A stretch of DNA of 56,868 bases from Clostridiales bacterium (lineage in GTDB: Bacteria > Bacillota > Clostridia > Lachnospirales > Lachnospiraceae), in the NCBI GenBank assembly GCA_018365455.1, contig JAGZJZ010000042.1:1-56868 (forward strand), in the 5' to 3' direction. A program made the translations under genes and the position numbers. A model generated the notes under the pieces. The model was not told where the DNA came from. It did not search any database and was given only the letters and a program-made list of their open reading frames with translations. Shown piece by piece: positions 8,190-17,919 of the stretch; the stretch's first letter is position 1, and every line of letters starts with the position of its first letter.

Positions 8190-9740
8190 ATGAAAATGCT
8201 TATATTCGGAATTGATGGAGCATCATACGATCTAGTCAATAAACTTATTAAAGAGGACAAACTCCCCACCATAAAAAGATTATCCGAATCAGGTTTGTTT
8301 GGTATATTAAATGCAACAACCCCACCCCATACAGCGCTTGGCTGGCCAACTGCATTCACTGGGGTAAACCCTGGGAAACATGGCATCTATCAATTCTGGG
8401 ATACTCAGGCAATCGATTATGCCGGAAAATTTATGGAAAGTAAAGATCTGGCAGTACCCACCGTTTGGAGTTTGCTGAATAGATATGGGTTCAAGACGGG
8501 TATGATCAATATTCCAATGACCCATCCACCGACAGAAGTGGATGGGTTCATGATATCCTGGCCTCTTTCAAATACTCTGAAATATTCCTATCCGGAAGAC
8601 TTATTAATAGAAATTGCGAAGAATGGCGGTCATGTAGCCAATGATTTGACAACAATGTGTGATGGAAAATCCGAGTATTTGGATAAAGTTGGAAAGTTCA
8701 TTTCAAAGAAGGTAAAAACAATTCAATACCTTATTAAGAACAATGACTGTGATTTTTTCTGGGTTGTATTTACTGAAGTCGATAGAGTATCCCATATGTT
8801 CTGGCAATATATGGATGAAAGCAGCCCTGAATACAGGGCAGATGTTGATGATAAAATGAAAACAGCAGTGGAAGATACATATATAATGATTGATCAGGCA
8901 TTAAAAGAAACCATCGAGTCGCTACCATCGGATACTACACTGATGGTTATTTCAGATCACGGTTCCGGGGTTGGGAAAATGGATTTCTATGTTCCATCGT
9001 ATTTATATGAAAAAGGGTATCTTAAGCTGCTGAAAGTCAATAAAGATGAAAAACAGTGGAGTGAATCGACTCAAATCTTTAATAAAATGAATAAAGATTC
9101 TATATATGAATGTATGCATCATGAGGAGAAATACACTGTAGATTGGGGTAAAACTACAGCATACATGGCAGCACCGGGATCTTATGGTATTAACATTAAT
9201 CTCAAGGGAAGACAAAAATTCGGTATCGTTGATTCAAAAGATTATGAAGAATACCGAAATAAGTTAATGGCTCTATTGGAAGAGGTTGAATGCCCCAAGA
9301 GTAATAAAAAGATGTTTAAGGCTTACAGAAGAGAGGACATATATCTTGGCGATCGAGTATTTAACGCACCTGATATAGTTCTTATCCCCGAAAATTATGG
9401 TTTTATGGCACATCACGCTATTGTGCCCGGCACCTTGTTTGGTACGCCTGAAGAAAAGGGACTGCACAGGGAAGAAGGGATTTATTTGATCAATCGGGAG
9501 AATGCTGCACTAAAACCTCTTACGGACAGGGCATCCCTTGCCGATGTTACTCCTACAATTTTAAACCATTTCAATATTGCAGTACCAGGATATATGGATG
9601 GAAAACCTTTATGTCATTTTGATTTGGCTGAGGAAACGGGTAAAAGGGACAGTCAGGAGGCGCCTGACTGTCAGTATTCGGAATCAGATGAAGATACGGA
9701 AGACATAAAAAAAGCATTAAAAATGTTAGGCTACTTATGA
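8190..9740 (+). CDS. Alkaline-phosphatase-superfamily phosphodiesterase/phosphatase
   Basis: The 516-residue protein matches the type I phosphodiesterase / nucleotide pyrophosphatase branch. It begins MLIFGIDGASYDLV with metal ligand Asp9, followed by a Thr-rich nucleophile region (TTPPHTALGW, 43-52) and FTGVNPGKHG. TEVDRVSHMFW and VISDHGSG provide further Asp/His ligands. There is no signal peptide, so it acts in the cytoplasm. Members hydrolyse or transfer phosphoryl or related groups. In this cluster it may remove a phosphate from an intermediate; the substrate is unknown. The RBS is weak (GAGG, 8178-8181). Confidence 0.75.
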   Translation: MKMLIFGIDGASYDLVNKLIKEDKLPTIKRLSESGLFGILNATTPPHTALGWPTAFTGVNPGKHGIYQFWDTQAIDYAGKFMESKDLAVPTVWSLLNRYGFKTGMINIPMTHPPTEVDGFMISWPLSNTLKYSYPEDLLIEIAKNGGHVANDLTTMCDGKSEYLDKVGKFISKKVKTIQYLIKNNDCDFFWVVFTEVDRVSHMFWQYMDESSPEYRADVDDKMKTAVEDTYIMIDQALKETIESLPSDTTLMVISDHGSGVGKMDFYVPSYLYEKGYLKLLKVNKDEKQWSESTQIFNKMNKDSIYECMHHEEKYTVDWGKTTAYMAAPGSYGININLKGRQKFGIVDSKDYEEYRNKLMALLEEVECPKSNKKMFKAYRREDIYLGDRVFNAPDIVLIPENYGFMAHHAIVPGTLFGTPEEKGLHREEGIYLINRENAALKPLTDRASLADVTPTILNHFNIAVPGYMDGKPLCHFDLAEETGKRDSQEAPDCQYSESDEDTEDIKKALKMLGYL

Positions 9741-9763
9741 TTATTCAATAAGGACAGGTGTTT

Positions 9764-11167
9764 ATGAAACAAAAAACAGATTGTTTATTTATAGCTTATA
9801 CAGGTATAAATCCGGATTTGTATTTATCCGATAAATACAAAGAAATTCCCTTAAAATTAGAAACTATATTTAATGGTGCGATAGCGTACCTGGGCACATA
9901 TGTTAATAAAAAAGGGATCACTTTTGATTATATTGGGTCCTATGAACTCGAAAAGGAATTACTGGAAAAGAAACTGGCTAAGAACGATTATGCAGTTGTA
10001 GCAATTAGTACCACGTTTTGTAAAAGTATTGGATCAATCAGTGAACTGGTGAAGTTTGTTAAGAAGATAAATTCATCGGTGAAGATCATTGTTGGCGGAC
10101 CATATCAGGCAAACATTATTAATCAGGTTGATGATTTGCAATTACAACTGCTGCTAAACAAAATGAAAGCAGATTTTTATTTAAACAGTTATCATGGTGT
10201 AGAGGCTCTGATCAGCGTAATTGAAGCAATAAAAAACGGTACGGACTATAGACAGATCAACAATATTATTTACCGGGAAGGCAAAAAATTCACTGTAGTA
10301 CAAAAAGTTCCCGAAACGAATGAAATTGAAAATAATCATATTGATTGGAGTCTGTTCAAGGATAGACTGAGTACCATTGTTCCGGTGAGAACATCTGTAT
10401 CCTGCCTATTTGGATGTAAGTACTGCTCATATCGTACTCAGGCAGGAAAGTACAATCATTTAAGTGTTCAATCTATCGAAAAAGAGCTGGATGCGATAGA
10501 CCAAATTGAAACAGTTAGTATGGTTAATTTTATTGATGACTCCTTTAATATGCCCAAGGATAGATTCAAAAATATCATGAGAATGATGATTCGAAAAAGG
10601 TACCATTTTAAGTGGCACTCAAATATCCGCTGTCAAAACATTGATCGAGAGATGGTGGAACTTATGAAAGAGAGTGGATGTGAGGGAGCCGTTCTGGGAT
10701 TGGAATCGGGTAGCCAGGATATGTTGAATCATATGAATAAAGGGATAAAGCTAGAGGATTATATCAAAGGACATGAACTATTCAGAGAATATGATATTTT
10801 GACGATGGCTAACTTTATTATTGGCTTTCCAGGCGAAACAATGGAGTCAGTAAATGAGACAATTAGTTTTATCAACTTGATAAAACCGACGTTTTTCCAT
10901 GCTCACCCGTGGTATTTAGACACCAAGACGCCGATTTGGAATGAGAGGGACAAATACAATATTAAGCATTCCACCAGTACCGAGTGGTCACATCAAACTA
11001 TGGATTCAGCGACAGCTACAAGTTTGTGTAAAGATATAAATAAAAATATGAACAGCTCTACATTTATGAGTATGGATTACAGCATAATTTTCCAGATGAT
11101 AAATCAAGGGATGTCGCTAAACCAAATAAAAGAAATCATGGAAAAATTTAAAGAGCTGGCGATATAG
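9764..11167 (+). CDS. B12-binding-type radical SAM protein 1
   Basis: The 468-residue protein has a Rossmann-like N-terminal region of the cobalamin-binding type (VVAISTTF, IIVGGPY). The radical SAM cluster motif is CLFGCKYC with Cys214, Cys218 and Cys221. A glycine-rich segment GLESGSQD and FIIGFPGET follow. These enzymes typically methylate unactivated carbons or phosphorus, or perform C-C chemistry, with SAM, a 4Fe-4S cluster and cobalamin. ATG 9764 is preferred to GTG 9758 because AGGACAGG (9751-9758) serves it. It is the first of four such proteins spanning 9.7-16.7 kb. The substrate cannot be read from sequence. Confidence 0.82.
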   Translation: MKQKTDCLFIAYTGINPDLYLSDKYKEIPLKLETIFNGAIAYLGTYVNKKGITFDYIGSYELEKELLEKKLAKNDYAVVAISTTFCKSIGSISELVKFVKKINSSVKIIVGGPYQANIINQVDDLQLQLLLNKMKADFYLNSYHGVEALISVIEAIKNGTDYRQINNIIYREGKKFTVVQKVPETNEIENNHIDWSLFKDRLSTIVPVRTSVSCLFGCKYCSYRTQAGKYNHLSVQSIEKELDAIDQIETVSMVNFIDDSFNMPKDRFKNIMRMMIRKRYHFKWHSNIRCQNIDREMVELMKESGCEGAVLGLESGSQDMLNHMNKGIKLEDYIKGHELFREYDILTMANFIIGFPGETMESVNETISFINLIKPTFFHAHPWYLDTKTPIWNERDKYNIKHSTSTEWSHQTMDSATATSLCKDINKNMNSSTFMSMDYSIIFQMINQGMSLNQIKEIMEKFKELAI

Positions 11168-11205
11168 GTGAACATAACAACTATAGATGTAAGGGAGCGG
11201 AATAA

Positions 11206-12816
11206 ATGAAAAGTGTATCTTTTGTATATTTAACAATAAATCCTCTGCTTGATGAACATATTGGTACTGCCAGTATTGCAGCTTACCTGGAAAAGCACGG
11301 TATTGCAGTGAAGATGAAGATAATTTACTTTGATCCTAATGATTTTGAAATAGAAAACATTTACTATGATCTGCCGGACGCAGATATATATGGTTTTCCA
11401 CTTTTTAATAATACAGCTAGTGTCATATACGATCTAAGTAAAATGATAAAGAAGGATAAGCCGGATAGTTATATTTTTGTTGGCGGACAATTACCAACAC
11501 AAGCGTATAAACATATCCTTAACGATTGCCCTTATATAGACTTCGTTGTTTTAGGTGATGGTGAAGAACCAGTGTTGAACGCGGTTCAGGCAATTACGGA
11601 CGGGAAGGACATAAATGATATCCCATCCATAGCGGTAAAGAGTGGGATGGATAACGATAATAAAGCACCGAATATTACCCAAGTAGAAGAATTGCCTTGG
11701 GTATCGCGCCAATATTTGGAACAGATGATTGAGAGTGGTTTCGGATCGGCGAGAATGACAACTTCCAGGGGGTGCTTAGGCTGTTGTTCGTTTTGTTCTG
11801 AAAACAGTTATAGAAAACGTTGGCGGTGCCGAGAGATTGATGATGTTTGCGATGAAATCTTTCATATCTATGAAACATACGGGGTAACAAGCTTTGTGTT
11901 TAACGATGGCAGTTTTGAAGACCCCGGTGAGCAGGGGAAGGAACGCGTTAAAAAGTTTTGTGAACGAATGCTGGCTTATCCAGTGCAATTTCATTTTTGG
12001 TGTTTCTTGCGTGCGGAAACTTTCCACGAGAGTGATTTGCCGTTGATTAAATTAATGAGAAAAGCTGGATTTACACAGGCTTTTGTGGGAATTGAAGCAG
12101 GAAATAATGATGATTTGAAACTTTATAGTAAAATTGCAAAAGTTGACGACAACTATAGATCAATGAAACTTTTTCAGGAGAGCGGAATCAACGTTCTGAT
12201 TGGATATATTATGTTTAACCCCTTATCTACACGAGAGACTCTGCGAAGTAATTACGATTTTCTGGTCAACATCGATAATTGGCGGCCTTATGCATTCATT
12301 GGCAAAGCCTTAATATATTATAATACCGGTTTGCACAGGAAAATAAAGAAACTGAACCTTCTTTCAGATGATTTTTCATACCTGAACCCTTCCGGATACC
12401 ACTTCGCCGATAAAGACGCAGAGAAGTTATGGGAATTTATAGAAAGTAAATTGATCCCCTCAATTATTTTTAAGAAATATGATTTTAACTTTTTTTACTT
12501 TAATAATTTCTATGATAGCCTGCGAGGACTGTTCCCCGAACATATGGAGCATCATGACATAAAGTACAGGAAATTATTAGGTGATGTTGCAGTCAGACTT
12601 GCAGAATATTTTAAAATGCTTTATGTTGACTATGATCTGACGGCTGCTGAGCACGAATTATCCAGGCTGGAGAATGATATGAAACAATTTGTCTTACGTT
12701 TAAATTCTTTCAAATTAGAGATTATTATGAAAGAACCTATTAGGAGCTATTTGAGAAATATCTCTAAAAGAAAAACGGTAATGCCGTCCGAATTGCAGCA
12801 GATAAAAGGTGAATAA
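11206..12816 (+). CDS. B12-binding-type radical SAM protein 2
   Basis: The 536-residue protein shows an N-terminal cobalamin-binding-like domain (GFPLFNNTASV, FVGGQLPT, VVLGDGEE) and the radical SAM motif CLGCCSFC with Cys190, Cys194 and Cys197. It then has FNDGSFEDPG and GIEAGNNDD. A C-terminal extension of about 150 residues ends in REPIRSYLR-like sequence (EPIRSYLRN). The paralogues at 20.1 and 31.5 kb share the same ending, FNPxSTRDTLR and WCFLRAETF, so the three form a subfamily. Probably a C-methyltransferase or ring-forming enzyme acting on the cluster's intermediate. Confidence 0.82.
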   Translation: MKSVSFVYLTINPLLDEHIGTASIAAYLEKHGIAVKMKIIYFDPNDFEIENIYYDLPDADIYGFPLFNNTASVIYDLSKMIKKDKPDSYIFVGGQLPTQAYKHILNDCPYIDFVVLGDGEEPVLNAVQAITDGKDINDIPSIAVKSGMDNDNKAPNITQVEELPWVSRQYLEQMIESGFGSARMTTSRGCLGCCSFCSENSYRKRWRCREIDDVCDEIFHIYETYGVTSFVFNDGSFEDPGEQGKERVKKFCERMLAYPVQFHFWCFLRAETFHESDLPLIKLMRKAGFTQAFVGIEAGNNDDLKLYSKIAKVDDNYRSMKLFQESGINVLIGYIMFNPLSTRETLRSNYDFLVNIDNWRPYAFIGKALIYYNTGLHRKIKKLNLLSDDFSYLNPSGYHFADKDAEKLWEFIESKLIPSIIFKKYDFNFFYFNNFYDSLRGLFPEHMEHHDIKYRKLLGDVAVRLAEYFKMLYVDYDLTAAEHELSRLENDMKQFVLRLNSFKLEIIMKEPIRSYLRNISKRKTVMPSELQQIKGE

Positions 12817-12836
12817 TCAAAGGAGGGCTGAAATCA

Positions 12837-14435
12837 ATGAAAATAGCATTGGTGGCAGTATTGGGGGGGGATCTTGTTCGTTCCGCAGAACATGTTGGAC
12901 TTGGCTATATTGCATCATGTTTGAGAGAGAATTATCAGGAAGTTTCAATTTTGGAACTTAACGGATCTGATGTTCATGAAAGCGGGGATGTTCTATTAAA
13001 ACATAATTTCGACATAGTTGGTTTTACTACCACATGTGTGAATATGAAACTCATTTTGGATATTGCCGGCTTTATAAAAGAACACGACCAAACTATCATC
13101 ACGGTTTGTGGCGGGCATATGGCAACATTCAGCGGAGTAGAAATCCTCAGTAAGTATAACCAAATAGATTACATAATCAATGGTGAAGGTGAGATAACGT
13201 TTTCCGAATTAGTAAGATGTATTGATCATAACGAAAGCCCGACTGCTGTAAAAGGTATCATATATCGTGAGAACCAACGTGTAAAGGCAAACGAAGATAG
13301 AGAGCTCATAAAAGATTTAGATATGCTTCCATTTCCAGCAAGAGATCAGCTAGAACAACATGGAGGACGCTTGCAGTATATCAGAGTTTCCACAAGCAGA
13401 GGATGCTTGGGAAATTGCGGATTCTGTAGCTCTTTTGTCGGCAGGAAACAAAAAGGAGCTGCCGTCTGGAGGGGAAGAAGTCCCCAAAATGTAGTTGATG
13501 AGCTGGAGGACATTGTTAATAAATACAATATCCATACATTTGACTTCATCGATTCAACCTTTGAAGATCCTGGAGAAACTGGAAAACAAAGAGTTCGCGA
13601 GATCGCTAAGGAAATACTGGAACGGAAACTTAATATTTACTATAATTGCTGCTTTCGAGCCGAAAATTGGTGTGAGGATGATAAAGAAACGCTTGAATTG
13701 CTTATTCAATCCGGATTAGAAAAAGTTAATATTGGTTTTGAGTCTGGAAATGATAGGGGCTTAAAGATCTTAAATAAAAGAGCAATCTTGCAAGACAATT
13801 TCGCGGCTCTGAATATCTTAAAAAAGTATCAGGATATCTACATTACGTTTGGATTTATTATGCTTCATCCTTATTCCGAATGGGAAGATATTTTTGATAA
13901 TGCTAAATTTCTACATAATACAGGAATCGGACAAGTCATAAGACATTATTTTTGGCAGCTGGAGGTATACCCGGGAACAATAATGGAGAACAGGCTTATT
14001 GATGAAAAACTGATAAAGTCAGAATATCGTTTTGAGGATGGGATGTACCACTACAATTTTGCTAATCCTGAATTGGAGGTGCTGTCTGGATTATTTAAAG
14101 AGATGTTGACCGTAAAATCGATATGGGATTTTGAGATATTTGACATTGTTATACACACTTTTATCACCAGACATAGACGTAAATATAATAAACATTCAAT
14201 ACTAGAGGAGATTGAGTCCTTTCAGGAATTTGTTGACCGCCAGCGGAAACAGATGGCTGATTTCAATTATGAGTTTGCTATGAATCTATATACTGGCAAA
14301 AGCTTGAAGAATATAAACAAAGAAAAACAAATATTGGATTCGGTTATCCGGGAACATATGAGATCAATACAAAAAGAGCAATATGCTTTAGGATGGAAAA
14401 TGAAAAGACAGGGATTACAGCTTATCAATAGATAA
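12837..14435 (+). CDS. B12-binding-type radical SAM protein 3
   Basis: The 532-residue protein starts 20 bases after protein 2 behind AAAGGAGGG. The cobalamin-binding-like region includes GFTTTCVNM, TVCGGHMA and NGEGEITF. The cluster motif is CLGNCGFC with Cys190, Cys194 and Cys197, preceded by VSTSRG. FIDSTFEDPGETGK and GFESGNDRG follow. A run of eight G lies near base 12863 inside the frame, a possible slippage point, but the frame continues intact. It is related to protein 2 in architecture but not a recent copy. Confidence 0.82.
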   Translation: MKIALVAVLGGDLVRSAEHVGLGYIASCLRENYQEVSILELNGSDVHESGDVLLKHNFDIVGFTTTCVNMKLILDIAGFIKEHDQTIITVCGGHMATFSGVEILSKYNQIDYIINGEGEITFSELVRCIDHNESPTAVKGIIYRENQRVKANEDRELIKDLDMLPFPARDQLEQHGGRLQYIRVSTSRGCLGNCGFCSSFVGRKQKGAAVWRGRSPQNVVDELEDIVNKYNIHTFDFIDSTFEDPGETGKQRVREIAKEILERKLNIYYNCCFRAENWCEDDKETLELLIQSGLEKVNIGFESGNDRGLKILNKRAILQDNFAALNILKKYQDIYITFGFIMLHPYSEWEDIFDNAKFLHNTGIGQVIRHYFWQLEVYPGTIMENRLIDEKLIKSEYRFEDGMYHYNFANPELEVLSGLFKEMLTVKSIWDFEIFDIVIHTFITRHRRKYNKHSILEEIESFQEFVDRQRKQMADFNYEFAMNLYTGKSLKNINKEKQILDSVIREHMRSIQKEQYALGWKMKRQGLQLINR

Positions 14436-14442
14436 TGGGTCA

Positions 14443-15117
14443 ATGTTAAGGAGGCGTGGTTATTTGTTCAATCCATATTTAGGCAGGAGATATAGTCATG
14501 AAGAAATCCTAAGCAGTATAGGAGAATTTGCTGACGGTTTGAATTATGAAAGGTTAGATGATGCATGTCTGCATGCTGCAAATGCGATCGCAGAAGGCAA
14601 AATAATAGGATGGTTCCAGGACCGGGCAGAATGTGGGCCTAGGGCATTAGGAAACAGAAGTATATTAGCGGACCCACGGGTAAAGGAAATGAAAGATATT
14701 TTAAATGACAGAGTAAAGTTTCGTGAATCGTTCAGGCCTTTTGCACCCGCTGTTTTATGGGAACATCAGAGGGAATACTTTGATCTTGATATTCCCTCTC
14801 AATACATGCTGATTGTTGCAGATATATTACCTGAAAAGCAAGCAGTAATACCATCCGTTACCCATGTCGATGGTACAGGAAGATTACAGACAGTTTTAAG
14901 AGATCTGTCACCGAGGTTCTATCAATTGATTGAATATTTTCATAAGATAACAGGTGTACCTATAGTATTGAATACTTCCTTTAATGTAAAAGGTGAACCA
15001 ATCGTAGAGACACCGACAGATGCTATTAGGTGTTTTTTAAATACGAACTTTGATTATTTGTATTTAGAAGACTATATCGTAACTAAAAAGAAATCTGATT
15101 TAATTCAAGGAGCCTAG
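14443..15117 (+). CDS. Carbamoyltransferase, C-terminal half
   Basis: The 224-residue protein matches only the C-terminal domain of NodU/CmcH carbamoyltransferases: GWFQDRAECGPRALGNRS near residues 51-68, FRESFRPFAPAV near 90-101 and NTSFNVKGEP in the last quarter. In TobZ-type enzymes this domain completes the active site for carbamoyl transfer. The matching N-terminal domain is encoded at 7159-8139, with four genes between. The start is uncertain: the ATG at 14443 has no strong RBS in front, while AAGGAGG (14449-14455) lies just inside the frame, so a TTG at 14463 (protein starting LFNPYLGRR) is quite possible. Confidence 0.82.
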   Translation: MLRRRGYLFNPYLGRRYSHEEILSSIGEFADGLNYERLDDACLHAANAIAEGKIIGWFQDRAECGPRALGNRSILADPRVKEMKDILNDRVKFRESFRPFAPAVLWEHQREYFDLDIPSQYMLIVADILPEKQAVIPSVTHVDGTGRLQTVLRDLSPRFYQLIEYFHKITGVPIVLNTSFNVKGEPIVETPTDAIRCFLNTNFDYLYLEDYIVTKKKSDLIQGA

Positions 15118-15123
15118 AGGAAT

Positions 15124-16689
15124 ATGAAAATTTGCTTAATTAATCCTCCCCTTATAAGTAAGAAATTTAATGGTTACGAATGGAGTAAAAACTCCTTTAC
15201 TATCCAGCACTTAGGACTTGGATATATTGCAGGTATGCTGGAAGCGAACGGATACCCGGTTGATATTATCGAATGTCCTGGTAAAGATATTAATATAAAC
15301 GAATTGTTTGAAATATTGAATAGTGAGGATTATGATGTAATCGGAATTACGACGTATTTTTATAATTTTATTAATGTGCTGAGAATTACCAATAAGCTCC
15401 GAATGAAGAACTCTAAAAGTTTCATCTTTTTGGGGGGATATCTGCCTACCCTATGTCATGAGGTTGTTCTGAAGAAAGCTAAAGGAATTGATTGCTGTGT
15501 TATGGGAGAGGGAGAGTTCACATGTCTTGAATTGGTGGGAAATCTGGACAAAGGTCTTGATTGGAAAGATACTTTAGGGATTACATATAAAGAAAACGAT
15601 AATATCGTACAGACACCGATGAGACCCCAAATTCATGATCTGGATAACTTGCCTTTTCCCAAAAGGGTAATTATAAACCAAAGGTTCATTCCATTAGCAA
15701 CCTCTAGAGGCTGTTACGGCAATTGTAATTTTTGTGGGGTCAGAGAATTCTATGAAGTATGTAATATTAAAAAGATGAGGTTCCGTAGTCCTGAAAATGT
15801 GGTCGAAGAAATTGAGATACTCATCGAAAAATATAATCCAGGAATGTTCTTATTCTCTGATGAGACTTTTTTTTGCGGTTCCTTAGCGCGTAGGGAATGG
15901 CTTCATCAATTCTATACATTATTAAAGAGAAAAAATCTAAATATTAAGTTTCAAGCGTTGGGCAGGGCAAATGATATTATTTCTAACCGGGAGATGATTG
16001 AAAAACTCGTAAGTGTGGGTTTGGACAATCTGTTTATCGGTGCTGAGAGCTTTGTCCAGCGGCAGCTGGATTTCTATGAAAAGAAAACTACTGTCAAAAA
16101 AAACGTTGATGCGATAAAAATTGCAGTAGAATCGAAGGTTAAGTTATCATTAGGGCTCATGCTTATGGACCCTTTTACTACGATTGATGAATTACTGCAA
16201 AATATCAACCTGATTTTAGAAACATGTTGTTATAAGTATGTGGATGAAAATCAGGAGTTGATATCAATCGATGGTCCGGTTATTGCTATCCCGGGAACTA
16301 AATTATACTCCTATTTAGAAGACCGCGGGCTGCTAGCTGATAATGAAATCAGGTATGAGTTTCAAGATCCGGATGTATCTACATATTATCAGATCATAAA
16401 TATTTGGCGGGAATTTGTGCAGCCCATCTCAGAAAAATTTTATTATATTAAAATTGCGGAAGTCTATCAAAAAGAAGTGTTTTATATAGCACTAAAAGAA
16501 TTAAAGGCTGAGATAGTGAGGCTGGATATTAATTTTTTGAAAATGCTGTGTATGGAAATAAAAAATAAAAGTATAACTGTCCAAGGCTGTACATCGTTTT
16601 TAGAAGAATGGAAGTGCAGGATTCAGACAATATATGCTGATTATATACATCTAATAGAAGAACTTTGCATGGAGATTGGGATTAAGTAG
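15124..16689 (+). CDS. B12-binding-type radical SAM protein 4
   Basis: The 521-residue protein begins MKICLINPPL, a usual start for the cobalamin-binding domain, followed by HLGLGYIAG, FLGGYLP and VMGEGEFT. The iron-sulfur motif is CYGNCNFC with Cys197, Cys201 and Cys204 after ATSRG. GAESFVQRQ and PGTKLYSYLED follow. It starts six bases after the carbamoyltransferase C-half and overlaps the upstream part of the next open frame. It is the most diverged of the first four radical SAM proteins. It probably alkylates or rearranges a carbon of the cluster product. Confidence 0.82.
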   Translation: MKICLINPPLISKKFNGYEWSKNSFTIQHLGLGYIAGMLEANGYPVDIIECPGKDININELFEILNSEDYDVIGITTYFYNFINVLRITNKLRMKNSKSFIFLGGYLPTLCHEVVLKKAKGIDCCVMGEGEFTCLELVGNLDKGLDWKDTLGITYKENDNIVQTPMRPQIHDLDNLPFPKRVIINQRFIPLATSRGCYGNCNFCGVREFYEVCNIKKMRFRSPENVVEEIEILIEKYNPGMFLFSDETFFCGSLARREWLHQFYTLLKRKNLNIKFQALGRANDIISNREMIEKLVSVGLDNLFIGAESFVQRQLDFYEKKTTVKKNVDAIKIAVESKVKLSLGLMLMDPFTTIDELLQNINLILETCCYKYVDENQELISIDGPVIAIPGTKLYSYLEDRGLLADNEIRYEFQDPDVSTYYQIINIWREFVQPISEKFYYIKIAEVYQKEVFYIALKELKAEIVRLDINFLKMLCMEIKNKSITVQGCTSFLEEWKCRIQTIYADYIHLIEELCMEIGIK

Positions 16690-16711
16690 AATAAAATTTG
16701 GGAGGGCCGAA

Positions 16712-17896
16712 ATGTTTAAACCTGAAATCAAAGAGTATCCTAACTATAGTATCAGTATAACTTCTACTGATCAAAAACAAGTATATATTGTATTGAGAGT
16801 AAATGCTGAAACCAAAGGGTGTGATTTTAAAAGTATCTGTAAAGAAATGTATACAGAAATAGCATCTTTCCTTGAGGAACACAAGGTTTTTATCTTTCAT
16901 GAACGCGTATTTGGTAGTCTGGCACTTCATGAAGAAGTCTTGTTGATACGCAAAAGTATATATGAGAATATACAGGTGGGCAGTAATAGCCCTTTCACTT
17001 ATGTCGAGGGAAATCCATATTGGGGCGAGGGTATTGCCGGAATAAGTATTCATGGAATTTTGATTGATGACACAGATGAAATGAGATACGTGAGTGATAA
17101 AGAAGAAGTATGTGGAATCTTCTTGAAAAATAAAGATTACAAAAGTTTAATGTTACATAGTATTCATGCTAAAGATAACCGTTTGAATAGCTATAGCCAA
17201 ACTTTACTAATGTTTGATCGAGCAAAACGGATATTGGAGGAAAATGGGTTTAGTTTTACAGATGTTGTTCGAACCTGGATTTATTTAGCAGATATATTGG
17301 TCCAATACGACGACTTTAACAGAGCGAGAAATTACAAATTTAAAGAGTATGGGCTAATTCAAAGTGAAATGAAAACCGGTATATTTGAACAGATTTATCT
17401 CCCTGCCAGTACCGGTATTGGCTGCAGCAACCCATTTTTGGCATCCGGAGTTATGGATGTTTATGCAATAAAACCAAGTTCAGACTCGAACGTTATCATT
17501 CGGAATGAGACCGGAAAAAAACAAAGATCTGCTTATCGGTATGGTTCAGCTTTCTCACGCTCAATGGTTGTAGAAAATGAAAAGCACAAGGCAGTATATT
17601 TATCAGGTACGGCCTCAATCAACGAAAGCGGTGAAAGTGTATTTATCGGCGATATATGTGGACAAATCGATGAGACCTATAAAGTAATCAGGGATTTAAT
17701 CCAAAATGAAGATGTAACCTTTGATGAATTATGTGAAGGAACTTTATTCATAAAAAAGGCTGATTATATCCATCAACATGAAAAATACGTTAATGAAACA
17801 GGATTGTCACAGTTACCTCTCATTCCAATAATTGCCGATATTTGCAGAGATGATTTGTTATTTGAGATTGATGCTGCTTTTGTGAGCAATAAATAA
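16712..17896 (+). CDS. Chorismatase-like (FkbO/Hyg5/XanB2 family), RidA fold
   Basis: The 394-residue protein resembles chorismatases, which cleave chorismate to pyruvate plus dihydroxycyclohexadiene carboxylate (FkbO) or 3-hydroxybenzoate (Hyg5, XanB2). Seen motifs are VVRTWIYLADILVQYDDFN in the middle, LPASTGIG, RYGSAFSRSMVV, YLSGTASI and LLFEIDAAF near the end. This is the two-lobed RidA-like pattern of the family. ATG 16712 follows GGAGGG (16701-16706); the frame is open from 16676 but overlaps the previous gene. In this cluster it would provide a second aromatic acid beside AHBA. Which product it makes depends on pocket residues I cannot judge without a structure-based alignment. Confidence 0.7.
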   Translation: MFKPEIKEYPNYSISITSTDQKQVYIVLRVNAETKGCDFKSICKEMYTEIASFLEEHKVFIFHERVFGSLALHEEVLLIRKSIYENIQVGSNSPFTYVEGNPYWGEGIAGISIHGILIDDTDEMRYVSDKEEVCGIFLKNKDYKSLMLHSIHAKDNRLNSYSQTLLMFDRAKRILEENGFSFTDVVRTWIYLADILVQYDDFNRARNYKFKEYGLIQSEMKTGIFEQIYLPASTGIGCSNPFLASGVMDVYAIKPSSDSNVIIRNETGKKQRSAYRYGSAFSRSMVVENEKHKAVYLSGTASINESGESVFIGDICGQIDETYKVIRDLIQNEDVTFDELCEGTLFIKKADYIHQHEKYVNETGLSQLPLIPIIADICRDDLLFEIDAAFVSNK

Positions 17897-17919
17897 AAAT
17901 TTAGTTGGGGGAGCTGTCT

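Noticed and set aside
12837..14435. Frameshift at the run of eight G near 12863
   Set aside because: The reading frame is open and homologous on both sides, so the run does not break the gene.
16676..17053. Long reverse-strand open frames inside + strand genes (for example 16682-17053, 3780-4226 and 37040-37402)
   Set aside because: They lie opposite well-supported genes, have no motifs and look like shadows.
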